From the NCBI GenBank assembly GCA_964006375.1, contig OZ023270.1, positions 75,541,391-75,605,390 on the forward strand: 64,000 nt of DNA, written 5' to 3'. The position numbers and the translations under genes are program-made. The DNA is from Tillus elongatus. Lineage: Eukaryota > Arthropoda > Insecta > Coleoptera > Cleridae. The notes under the pieces were generated by a model that saw nothing but the letters and a program-made list of their open reading frames with translations, was not told the DNA's origin and ran no database searches. This document shows, in pieces, positions 46,863 through 59,030 of the stretch. Within the stretch, counting starts at the first letter, position 1. Every line of letters begins with the position of its first letter.

Positions 46863-47130
46863 TCATTTACTTATCATGGCTACTAGAGAGGATTGTGAGT
46901 CAGTGAGTATGGTGGCTTTTAATTTATCATTACTGAGCGGCCACTGTAGTGCCTCTTGTAAGACTTTTAGTTCTGCGGTGTATATTGAAGCCAAATGTGG
47001 AAGTTTGATTTTCTGACTTATGTTCAGTTGAGATACGTGATATGCACACCCTGTACCATTTTCCATTTTTCAGCCATCTGTATAAATATGGAGGTGTTCT
47101 AAATACTTTTCTAATATTTGTAGGCGTTTT
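46863..47130 (-). pseudogene. RNase H fragment of a LINE
   Basis: The minus strand reads LPHLASIYTAELKVLQEALQ (catalytic Glu region) and KATILTDSQSSLVAMIS (catalytic Asp region), the middle of a retrotransposon RNase H. Nothing of the RT is left beside it. It may belong to the group of the RNase H-bearing LINE at 55326. Confidence 0.65.
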
Positions 47131-47185
47131 GGTGTATGTGTGCGGGTATACGCGTGCGTGCATGTGTGTATGTGTGTGTGTGCTT

Positions 47186-47512
47186 GTTTCTTTAACGTCG
47201 GTCTATTTCCGCTAGCATGGCCAATCACCGAAGCAGCCAGGGAGCAGTTTCACCACACTATCCTGGAAATTTTGCCGCACTTCTGTCTTTCTGTAAGGGG
47301 GCTACAGACGCTTAACGTTCCCAACATCGCACGAACACGGGACCGACGACTTTACGTCCCCTCCGAAGGGCGGACCGTGCAGGCATTCAGCTTGCTCAAA
47401 TACAATGCCAGAACCTCGGTTGATGTTAACGTTACAGTATGTACTGAAAAAGTGAAAAGAGTACCCGTCGGTTCAGAGGCACACGTTCTTAACACAGAAC
47501 CACCGAGGCTCT
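47186..47512 (-). mobile_element. tRNA-derived SINE, copy E
   Basis: Minus orientation; the tail (GTGTGTGTGTGCTTGTTTC on the plus strand) precedes the body and the head ends at CCACCGAGGCTC. The B-box region has lost about 20 bp (GTACCCGTCGGTTCAG). The AC-rich tail matches those of copies B and C. Confidence 0.85.
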
Positions 47513-48470
47513 GTCTTTTAGTAAAAACAGCCATTAGACTTTTTTTTCTAGTTCTCAGAATAATTATATATTTCTATAGTAAAAGAGAAGATAAGTAAGT
47601 AAATTAAAACTTCCATGGCAACTAAACATTAAATTTTTTCTTACTGCATCATTTGAGATGATGAATAAGAACCAATGTACACAAAATCGATAGGGGCTCA
47701 TAATCTGAGGGAAAGGAGCGTAATATAAAAAGGTGCCAGTGGCATCGAACAGAGATTATAGGGTTGAAAATCGAATATCCATCACAGATATTTTATTCAC
47801 CCTTCTTTCAGTTAATTTTTACCCCTTCGATGATGTCTCTCCCTTCTCCTCCTCACTCTTCGCCTTATTTCTTTCTTCCTCTCGCATCGGGATTTTTCAC
47901 GGTCTTTTTGAAGTGAGAAGAACCACGTCCCACTGATGCTGCTGCCTCCCTGCTCGCTAGCCCACCGCCCCCCTTCCCACCAACGAATCTCGGGACTTTT
48001 TCTTATTAGGGACTGTCAGAATCAGGGTATGAAAAATGAGCGATATTTAAGAATACGGAGAAGGGAAATTAAACAGTGATTTTTCAGGCGGAATTTCCAG
48101 AGGGAGCGACAGACTCTTTCTCATTAATGCGCCAGCTCTCTTTTAATTCGAACGTTGCCTCTTTGTTTCTCTAGACAATGTTCAAATATCAATTTGTATT
48201 CGAAAACTCAGCCCTGACTGTATCTACTTAAAGAATATAGAAAATATTACGTTCTTTAAGACAAGGAATAAGAAGTGCAACTCAGTTAAAAATTATGATT
48301 TATGTACCACATGTTACAGGCAAAAAGACACACTGAACGTTGCAAACAAAATTAGATAAAAGCATTATGTTGTAAACTGTATAATTAGCGTAGTACAAAA
48401 TAGTTAAATCATGTTTTCTCTAAAACGCAATGGATTTGTTAATTTTATACTAAAGGTTTGGAAAATGATA
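47513..48470. other. Unassigned sequence
   Basis: About 950 bp. 47800-48000 is C/T-rich on the plus strand (CTCTCCCTTCTCCTCC; CCGCCCCCCTTCCC) and less AT-rich than the rest. No gene found; possibly single-copy DNA. Confidence 0.4.
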
Positions 48471-48473
48471 TAT

Positions 48474-49036
<563 letters not shown>

Positions 49037-49159
49037 TTTTTTTAGGAATGGAATTAATAACTAACATGTGTGGTCCCTATAAAATAATAATAAGGTTTAT
49101 TATAATAGTAAGGTTTATTGACAAGTTTGAACAAACATCTACAATTAGATACAAAAAGT

Positions 49160-49523
49160 AGGGCCTCGGTGGTTCAGAGGTAAGTACGTGTGCCTCTGAA
49201 CCGAAGGGTACTGGGTTCGATCCGAGGGTACTCCTTTCACTTTTTCAGTACAAACTGTAACATTAACATCAACCGAGGTTCTGGCATTGTATTTGAGCAA
49301 GTTGAATGTCTGCACGTTTCGCCCTTCGGAGGGGGAGTAAAGCCGTCGGTCCCGTGTCCATGCGATGTTGGGCTCGTTAAAGATCCCTACCCTTCTTACA
49401 GAAAGGCAGGGGTTCGGCAAAATTTCCAGGATAGTGAGGTGAAACTGCTCCCTGTCGTCGGTGATTGGCCATAGTCGCGGAAATAGGCCGACGTTAAAGA
49501 AACAAAACAGGATAGAACAGAAC
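49160..49523 (+). mobile_element. tRNA-derived SINE, copy F, with 13-bp target duplication
   Basis: Direct repeats AGATACAAAAAGT at 49147-49159 and 49524-49536. Head CCTCGGTGGTTCAGAGGTAA with B box GGGTTCGATCCG. The body runs through TAAAGCCGTCGGTCCCGTG and the tail is GACGTTAAAGAAACAAAAC. The best-preserved head in the window. Confidence 0.92.
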
Positions 49524-49649
49524 AGATACAAAAAGTGACCAAATATAAATACACAATAAAAACAGAATAAACAATCAACCAAACAAGTAATTAGCAAATC
49601 AATAAACGCGCATGTCATACATTCCAAAGTAATGTTTTCTTTTAATTTC

Positions 49650-50928
49650 AACAACACACAGCAAGGGCTTACAGCCTAAATACTATCGTACCGTGGGTGT
49701 CGACAAGGAGGAAAGAGGCAACTTGTTAATTCTGGACTTGAAGGTTTGGAGGTTCGGGGGATAAGGAAAAACATGTACCGGCAAGGAATTCCACAACTTG
49801 GAAGTCCTCGGGACAAAAGAGCGGGCATAACAAGATGTTCTATGTCTGGTGACCTGGACAGTAAAAGGGTGCATTCACTCTGTTCCCCTGGTATATCTGT
49901 TGGGGGCAGCAGGTGGAGGAACTATGGAAGAAAGCTCCTCTGAGCAGTGCCCGTGCAGATATCTATAAAAGAGAGAGAGAGAGAGAGGTTACCAACGGCA
50001 CGTCGGTGGGCAAGGGACGGCAGCCTTTGGGAGAGGGTAGGGTCACCGATGAGACGTATAGCTCTCTTCTGAATGGAGTCCGGGATAGCGAGTGTAGAAG
50101 CGGCAGCGACACCCCAGATGTGGGAGCAGTATTCGAGGTTTGGCCTTATTTGTGAAGTATATAAGGTATAGAGATTAGCTGGTGAAAAGTATTTGCGAGC
50201 CCGGAAGAGGAAACCTAATTTCTTAGCAGCCGCTTCTGCAATTGATGTGACATGTTGGTGCCAATTGAGATTTCGATCCACAGAAATGCCAACAAGTGAA
50301 AAGGACTCATTACTTTGAATAACTTGGTTGTTCATTATGACGGGTCTAGGGCTGGTGTATCTCTTATGAGAAAAAAAGCAACACTGTGATTTGGTGGGGT
50401 TGAATTGTACCAGATTTCTACTTCCCCAGTCTAATACTTTTGGAGATCCACGGAGACAGAACCCTCCATGAGTCTGCGATCCTCATCTGATTGGGCTAAA
50501 GAGACAGGCTTAGAATATTGTATATTTGAGTTGAGGGTGCTGTCGTCCGGGTAACTGTGAACTGGGTTGGTGTGCTAGAGAGGAGGGCATTGATGTGGAG
50601 AAGAAACAAAGTAGGGGCTAAAGCTGAACCTTGGGGATCTCCTGCATTAATTGTATGCAGTTTAGAGGAATGGCCATCCACGACAACAGTAATGCTCCGG
50701 TTGGAGAAAAAATTTGCTGTCCAGGTACAGAGTTTTGGTGGTAGGTCATAGGCCGGAGGTTTATTAAGCAGCGCTGCGTCGCAGACCTGGTCGAAGCTTT
50801 GTATATGTCTAGAGCGACAATCTGGGATTCACCGTGTAGTTCCATAGACTTGTTCCAAGAATGGGTGACAAAGGAAATGAGGTCGGCAGTTGATCTGCGT
50901 GTGTTAAAAGTAGCAAGTGCAGAACATG
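49650..50928 (-). mobile_element. Jockey/CR1-group LINE (family B), 3' part
   Basis: On the minus strand STADLISF near 50895 and IVALDIYKASTRSATQRC follow in broken frames. Then come INAGDPQGSALAPTLFLLHI, 50335-49922 with FLFRARKYFSPANLYTLY and SHIWGVAAASTLAIPDSI, and 49874-49683 with SKLWNSLPVHVFPYPP. The 3' end is as in the other copies. It starts inside the RT. Sister copies help place its frameshifts (about 50435, 50565, 50790). Confidence 0.82.
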
Positions 50929-51189
50929 AATGAACGCCCCTCCATATGTCGGCTTCATTTTTATACGTTTTCCCCCAGGGAGTGGCTCTATTGTCTTTGA
51001 AGATGAACTCTGCGATACAGCCGCATTATTGTTGATATGGCTTGCCCTTGTCTATTATTCTTTTACTGCGTCGTTGCTGCTGAATGCTTCCATGATGCTG
51101 ACAAGCCTGCCTACTACTTGGTTCCGTTACAATGTTGCATATGGGGCTATTGTTCTAGTGTTATTTATCACGCGATTAGTTATTAATTT

Positions 51190-52060
<871 letters not shown>

Positions 52061-52063
52061 GAC

Positions 52064-53357
52064 GCAGTAAGTGCGTTTTGGTAGCAAATTTTCGGTAAAT
52101 TTGCAGATTAGCTCCCGAACGCTTTTCAAAAAACTGTTTTCAGAATCCTGCCTAGGGCCCCCTGGATCCACAAATCCCAAGAAAAATGTCTTGTTCACAC
52201 CTCCCAAGGATGTTACGGGACCAGGAGTGAATAGGGGTGCTGGGCGGGGTAGGTAGTAAAAAGGAAATATGAGCAAAAAATGCGAATAAAACGGGCTTGA
52301 AAGTTGTCTTTTTCACATCTTAAAGCCATATCCCCCTTAAAACCTGCCTACCCCGCACAGCACCCCTATTCCCCCAGGTGCCGTAACTTCCTTGGCGGGT
52401 ATGGACAGGAAATTTTTCTTGTGGTTTATGCAACGAGAGTGGTTGTATGCACGCGAGGGGAGAAGGAAAATCCCCACGACGAAGCAGCCAGCCCCAACCC
52501 TACCGAAAGTCAAAGCGCCGGGGGGGGGGGGGGGGGTCTGCTTCGTCGTAGACATTTTCCTTCCCCCCCTCGTGTGCATACAACCACCCTCGTTGCATAA
52601 ACCACAAGAAAAACTTATTGTTCATACCCCCCAAAGAAGTTACGTGACCTGGGGGCGAATAGGGGTGCTGTGCGAGGTAGGCAAGGTTTAATGGGGATAT
52701 GGCTCCAAATAGACAGCTTTTAAACAGTTTTCTTTGCTTTTTCTGCTCATATTTCCTTTTTACTACCTACCCCGCCCAGCACCCCTATTCACTCCCAGTC
52801 CCGTAACTTCCTTGGGGGGTGTGAACAAGAATTTTTTCTTGTGGTTTGTGCATCCAGGTGGGGTCCTAGTAATATTTCTGAAAACAATTTTTTGAAAAGC
52901 GTTCGGGAGCTAATCTACAAATGTATCGAATTTTCATTAAATCCTTCAAATTTCAATAACTTAATTTGCTATTAACGTAAGCTTTGTTGGTTAGGACACC
53001 AGCATTTAAGTTTATTTTCGGAAAATTTTTGTATATTTTCAAACCATAAGTAATTTTGATAAAATATAGTACATTGTTTCTACTACATAGGCTATACCGA
53101 TAATCAGATTGATGCCTGCTCTCATTTGCTATTAAAAACATTTTTATCGAAATTCACTTCCAGAACACATTTGCTGCATCCAGGCTTGTAAAAAATGTTT
53201 ATATATTTTCAAACAATAAATTTATTTCGATGAAATATGGTTCATTGTTTCTACTATATAGGCAACCAAGTTTGATGCCTGCTTTCGTCAAAGAAAGACA
53301 TTTGCTATTAAAAATATTTTAAAGAAAATTCCTTACTATAACGCACTTGCTGCGTCC
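52064..53357. mobile_element. Composite short-TIR element, copy 3, with palindrome inserted
   Basis: CTGGACGCAGTAAGTGCGTT at 52061 opens the unit. Its interior is interrupted at about 52090 by the nested palindrome, resumes at about 52930 (TTCATTAAATCCTTCAAATT) and reaches one end at 53147-53185 (AGAACACATTTGCTGCATCC). A partial second copy of the interior and another end (ATAACGCACTTGCTGCGTCC) lie at 53190-53357. Confidence 0.65.
52090..52925. repeat. Large nested palindrome, about 400-bp arms, G-run in the loop
   Basis: The left arm AGCTCCCGAACGCTTTTC returns as GAAAAGCGTTCGGGAGCT at the right edge. Inner sequences match all the way to ACGACGAAGCAG/CTGCTTCGTCGT around a 46-bp loop (52491-52536) ending in 17 G. 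Each arm is itself a foldback of a module containing AATAGGGGTGCTG..CAGCACCCCTATT, so the module occurs four times in alternating orientation. The open frames here are palindrome artefacts. Confidence 0.85.
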
Positions 53358-55030
53358 AGAGATTATTTTAGTGTATTTTAGCAATCAGATGACTTTTTTT
53401 ACTGTTAAAATTTTAAAACCATAGCATTCCTGAAAAACGAATAAAGAATTTATTCAAATGAGTATTACAAGCCCCTACTTCCTATTTAAAGATTTGGGGG
53501 TTGCAATTGTCCCTCGAAGGAGGTATATTGTAGGGCTGAAGTTTTCACGTTGCAGGGTGTAATTTTTGATCTAAAATTGACGTGTTTCGGGACATTTTAT
53601 AAATATGCACAATACCCAGATACTGAATTTATTCCATTTGGCTGTTCCATACTGTATATAATAATGGTCCTCATAAATGTTATTGTTACAAGATTTTGGC
53701 GATGTCCACAGTAATCCCCCTAATCTAGAAAAATATATGTGCTTACTATTAAACTGAACACGCTGTATAATGAAAGCGAGCAGTATGGATGAATCTCAGA
53801 CGACTGCACCATAAAATCTCCAAGATTCCCAAGCGTATCCATTAGTTTGCCATTCCGTGATTCAGCAGCGATCCACACTTAAACAGTTGACGATGACTCT
53901 CTCTATCTTTCAAATGACCCCGTTCAACAAATTAAAAACTGTACAATGTACAATCAATCATGCTAATGTTTACACCATCTCGTTAAAGACAAACAATTCC
54001 TCCTCCGTTTTCTTCCACGGAAGATATCCAAGTTTAAAATACAAATTGCACTTAGTGTTGCATTATTCCTCTTGAATAGCTCAGCCATTAGTCTTGGACG
54101 GGAGATAGAAGAAAACAACATTATAAAAAACAGAGCTGAAACGAGGGCGAATAAATGAAAATGGCTAATTTACATTCCCTTGTCCTTTTTCCTTACCCTC
54201 TTACTTTCTATCTGCACGTAGATATGCCGATGGGTTGGAAAAAGACACGTCAGCGCGACACTAACACGCTAAAATGAGACAACGCAAACATCGTAAAGAT
54301 GGAAAAGAATCCGCGATAAACTGTATTTCTAAGATTATACTTTTAATCATTTTGGATTTGTTCCGGGTCTACCTTTTAGTTTTATCTCTGTTTGTTGCAA
54401 GTATTTATGGGGCTTATTTCGAGAGAAAGAGGATTCCAACGGGAAGACAGATAAAAGAGATTAGATTATGTACTTTAAATCACAGATTGGAAAGGGGTCG
54501 GACCCCTGTGCTGGCTGTTCTCTCGTCCTTTTGGCGTTTTTGTTTATTTTTTACATGGAGAATTGGATTTCTTTGATGTTTTAGGTGTCTTTGCACGACG
54601 TAAGGAATATCGCCTCAACTGCTAATGATAATTTATTATTCTAATAGGGGGGTTCTGGATTGCATTCCCCAACAAATATCGTTTGACGAGTCTAGTTTAT
54701 AATTGGATATAAAACGGCAAAAAGGTAGTAATTTTAGTGCGAATTTAATGTAGACCTCTGGTGTAAAATATTTACGTGAAATTTGAAGGCTAAAATTTCG
54801 ACATAGTCAGTTACAACCAAACGTCGTCTCGAAAACTTTTTAGCCTACTATAGAAGCAAAGGTTTAAAAGATGAAATAGTTTTTGCGAATATTTAGTTGA
54901 AATAAACGACACCTATACAAAAGTCAATGTTTCTCTTTATGGCTATTGTGAAACTACTAGTGAAGTCCGGACAGTGGAAGAAGTCAAAATTAGAAAAAAT
55001 GTGAAAAGTGGCAATAAATATTTTTTAAAG
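53358..55030. other. Unassigned sequence, possibly single-copy
   Basis: 1.7 kb without recognised repeats. The frame 54274-54576 (100 residues) has a hydrophobic stretch ILLIILDLFRVYLLVLSLFV between basic ends and could be a small membrane protein or chance. No splice context or homology supports a gene. Confidence 0.4.
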
Positions 55031-55151
55031 AATTATCTCTTAAAAAAAATCACTACCTAATGAGGACATCCCGACCTTTGAATTTTGAAAAAAAATTCTT
55101 CAAATGAACGCGAACTAGGCCTCCTAAAACCCACATCCAGGGTCAGTTTCA

Positions 55152-55310
<159 letters not shown>

Positions 55311-55783
55311 CTTATCACACCGATAGGTTAGGTTAGGTTTGAATGTGAGTGGGCCATACCGGTCTCTCCACCGCGACCATAAGGTCAATTGTGGCTCACG
55401 CCTAATAGTCTATTTCGCCCAACAAAGCCAGCCTCCTGCAGAGGTCGATAATCTTTGTGGGCCAAAGTTGATCCAGATCTTGCGGATTTGTCTTGCCAAA
55501 GAGCAGATATCTAGTCCTGTCCGCCGCCGGACAGGACCACAGTACGTGCTCTGTTATCTCGTCACTCTCCACACACAGCCAACACTCAGTCTCCTGACCG
55601 ACCCCAATACGGTGCATGTGGTGACGTAAGCAGCAGTGTCCTGTATACAGGCGGAGTACTCAGTTGTTGTCTGTTTAACTCTAGAAGTTTTTTAGCCCTT
55701 GACTCAGACAGGCCATTTATGAAGGCCTTAGAGTGAGCTAATCTTGGCAGATTTTGCCATTGCTGGCTTGTCATTCTTTCTGT

Positions 55784-56695
55784 TCAGGTCTTTAAGATGT
55801 GTTTTGCTGTGCATGATGTTATCCCCAGCACCGGTTCTGGTCCGATAAAGTCCCTCTGAGCACCACTCCTGGCAAGCGCGTCGGCCGCAACATTGCCATC
55901 ATGGTCCGAGTGACCCGGTATCCAGACCAGTGACACCTCATTACAGCTGCCCAGTTCGTTGAGGGCAGATTTACAACTCCATACCGTTTTTGAGTTGCAA
56001 CGGTAGGAACCAAGAGCATTTATTGCAGCTTGGCTATCTGTATATATCTTTATCGATTTGTGTGTGCACTGGTTTTCTATGCTTTCCCTTGCACACATCT
56101 CGATGGCATAAACTTCTGCCTGGTGTATGCTTGCGTACTTGCCGAGGCTAGTTAATAGTCTAGCATCGGCGTTGCCCCCATATGCGCCGGCTCCTACTCC
56201 CATATTGGTTGTGGAGCCGTCAGCATACCAGCAGAGACCAGCTCTCAATAGGGTCATTTGATTTCGTTCCCAGTCCTCCCTTGTTGAAAAGACAGTCTTG
56301 AAAGACAGATCTCTACTGATCTTTGTAGGCATCAAGCCTGAGACCATTCCCAGAATCCTATGACTCTCAATGTCATCAAGGAGTCCGGAACCTCCCAGAC
56401 TGATTTCCTTCAGCATACTGTCGGCCGTTTGTTTTACTCTGTACGTTGTCCACCTCGCCACCCTCTCCAGCCATATGTGAAGAGGTGGAATATTAAAGAG
56501 GACCTCCAGAACGGCTGATGGTGCGGTGCTTATCTCTCCCGTTATCATCAAACAAGCTTGTCTCTGTAGATGAGCCAGTTTGGCCCTCGCGATACAACGA
56601 AGTGCCTTGGGCCACCAAACTATAGCTCCATATGTTATCATTGGCCTGATAACTACTACATAGAGCCAGTGCATCTGTTGGGGTTTGTTCCCCAA
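55784..56695 (-). pseudogene. LINE RT C-terminus and RNase H domain
   Basis: A 303-residue open frame. The RT thumb region has RPMITYGAIVWWPKALRC, then the RNase H domain shows all four acidic positions in context: WYADGSTTNMGVGAGAYG, QAEVYAIEMCA, IYTDSQAAINALGSY and IPGHSDHDGNVAADALA. A zinc-finger-like tail follows in the next frame (CWLCVESDEITEHVLWSCP at about 55580-55520). The domain appears intact, though detached from a complete RT. Confidence 0.87.
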
Positions 56696-57194
56696 TTGTT
56701 ACCACAGATTCTTCGGCAAGTCCACAGGGACATTTTAGCCCTGCGGATAACATTTTCTAACTGTATGTCCCAGTTGAGCTTCTTATCTAGGGTAACTCCC
56801 AGATATTTAGCATGGTCCGAAAATGGAATGGTTTCCCCCATAAGAATAGGTGGTTTTAATTTGTCCAACCTTCTTCTTCTGGTACATTGAACAATGATCG
56901 TTTTGAGGGGTTCACAGAGATATGTTCCCTCCGACACCAATCATTCACTACATTTAGTGCCTCCTGAAGAGTACTTGCTAGTTCCTCCTCATATTTGCCC
57001 CTAACCATTATGACTAGATCATCAGCATACGCCCGGACCTCAACCTCCCACAGCCCCAGGATAGCCAGCAAATCGTCCATAAAGAGGGACCACAGCAGGG
57101 GGGATAGAACTCCTCCCTGAGGGCACCCCCTCGCAGCCCTGAAGCTGACCACCTCCCCCTGCAGCGATGTCATAACGGTCCTATTATAGAGCAT
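56493..57194 (-). pseudogene. LINE reverse transcriptase, truncated
   Basis: The minus strand gives ARGCPQGGVLSPLLWSLFMD and VEVRAYADDLVIM (catalytic YADD intact), then after a shift near 56870 RRRRLDKLKPPILMGETIP and SDHAKYLGVTLDKKLNW. The 5' fingers beyond FLDIEGAL are missing. A further shift near 56690 leads into the thumb/RNase H frame. Confidence 0.85.
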
Positions 57195-57989
57195 GCTTCA
57201 GATCCAGCCACAAATAGTAGGTTCCACCCCGCTAGCGATAGTGGCTTCGTAGAAGGAGATAGGTAATGTACTGTTTAATGCTCCTTCAATGTCGAGAAAT
57301 CACACCGATAACTCAAAAAATAATGGACCGATTTTGATCAAATTTGCTGAGTACCTTTATTTTTCAAGTGGCTTGGACAAGTTCGACAGCCAGAAAAATC
57401 GGCCAATGCTTTCCAGGAAAATGTTGTGTTTTCTTTTGGAAAAAATATATCTCCGGAAATAACAAAGTAACGGCAACAAAATTTGGTGCATGGATTTGTA
57501 ATATAAAGGGTAAACCATGTACCGAAATTTGGGTATGTGTGTTTAAAGACGAAAAAGTTATAGGCATTTAAAGTAAAAAATGGGGCTTTCCTCAAAACTT
57601 CAAACTGGCGAGTTGAAAGTCAAAATTGGCAACATTTAGGCAAAGAACCGAAACAAATATGGCCTATTTTTAAAAAATGTCTCAAGAAGAGTGTTCCGCA
57701 AACCCTTAAGTTTCAGCTTGAACCGTCATTGTCCTTCATTTTACTAAAATATTTACAGAAATTTCATTTCAAATAGACCCTTTCTCCGATTGTTTGGCAG
57801 TAGTGTTAGTTAAGTTTATGGATTAACGGTTTATAATTTTTAGCAAATTTTCGTAAAAAAATTCGTTAATGAGGAGACTGCTACTTTAAAATTTTAGAAA
57901 GATTTCTTCAAATTAGTACAAACTAGGCCCCCTAGAATCCATATCCGGCTTTAGTTTCAGTTTTATCTCTTTACATATATACAGGGTGA

Positions 57990-58532
57990 CGCATTTCTAC
58001 GGTAAAGCTCAATATAATTGTTATTATACAAGATACGAGAAAAAATTGTGAACGTTAATTAAAGTGTGTCTTGAGCTGCATCTTATAAAATTATTTTGAC
58101 AATCACAGGATGGCCCAAATTCGTTGGTGTTACCAACAATGTTTTTCTCGAGCACCCTAATATTATTACATTTTTGCATTTTTTATCGAAATATGATGCA
58201 TGTTTGTAAGAAAAAATCACGACGCAGTAAGTGCGTTTTGGTAGAAAATTTTAATTAAATGCTTCAAATGTCAATAACTCAATTTGCTATTAACCTAAGG
58301 TTTGTTGGCTAGGAAACCAGTTTTCTCAGAAACATTTTAAGTTTATTTTCGAAAAATGTTTGTGCATTTTCAAACAATAAATTATTTTGATAACATATGG
58401 CACATTCTTTCTACTATATATGTTATGCCGGTAACCAAATTAATGTCTGCCTGCATTAAAGAGACATATTTACTATTAAAAACAGTTTTATAAAAATTCA
58501 CTTCCCTAACTCACTTGCTGTGTCTAGACTCT
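57990..58532. mobile_element. Composite short-TIR element, copy 4
   Basis: Same leader as copy 2 (TTTCTACGGTAAAGCTCAA; GTGTCTTGAGCTGCATCT; AATCACAGGATGGCCCAA) and unit from ACGACGCAGTAAGTGCG (58222) to CTCACTTGCTGTGTCTAG (58532). It starts right after ACAGGGTGACGCA at 57983. Confidence 0.7.
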
Positions 58533-58534
58533 TT

Positions 58535-59030
58535 ATTATTATTGCCCTCACTTGGTGACACTGTTCCATATGTTTAATTACGTTTTGTACTGATGTACCA
58601 TATTTTATTTGTTTTTGTTTCTTGATTAACTCGAAGGACCTGATTACGTTTTGTTAAATGAAACGCTGATTTTAGTAACACTTAACGTTTAATAACAACT
58701 GTAAACTTATACAAAATTACTTATGCTATGGTATGCTTTAGAGTCCATGTGAACTCTACGAAATGAGTAGTGATTATGCTAGCACAGGCGTGTTGCTTGT
58801 TTCGAGTCTATAGAAGAACTGCCTTGAATAAATATCGAATTTTCCTACGCTATCTACCTGAGATAGGTTAGCAGACTTATGGTCAATTGTAAACAAGAAA
58901 TGACCCTTGTTGGGTTATTCCTAACCATGTTTAAAATTGCATTGTACAGATGGTAAATATCATAACAAAGAAGGATGCTAAGAAATATGTAAATTTGAGA
59001 GGTCTAATCCTCCAGACGAGACGCCTTAAC
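58535..59030. other. Unassigned sequence
   Basis: About 500 bp, AT-rich, with no recognised gene or repeat. Confidence 0.4.

Larger units (their letters stand above)
55326..57298 (-). mobile_element. RNase H-bearing LINE (I/LOA-like), 12-bp target duplication
   Basis: ATCACACCGATA occurs at 55314-55325 and 57299-57310, bounding the element exactly. On the minus strand it starts inside the RT (FLDIEGALNST), continues with RT and RNase H, and ends CAAACCTAACCTAACC. RNase H plus a YADD RT points to the I/LOA/R1-type LINEs; the clade is inferred. 5'-truncated, inserted into repeat copy 8. Confidence 0.85.

Noticed and set aside
52071..52691. Proline- and glycine-rich frames on both strands
   Set aside because: They come from the arms of the nested palindrome; mirrored frames appear on both strands with no start context or domain.
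54274..54576. Possible small membrane protein gene
   Set aside because: One 100-residue frame with a hydrophobic stretch has no splice, promoter or family support; kept only as a remark in the unassigned region.
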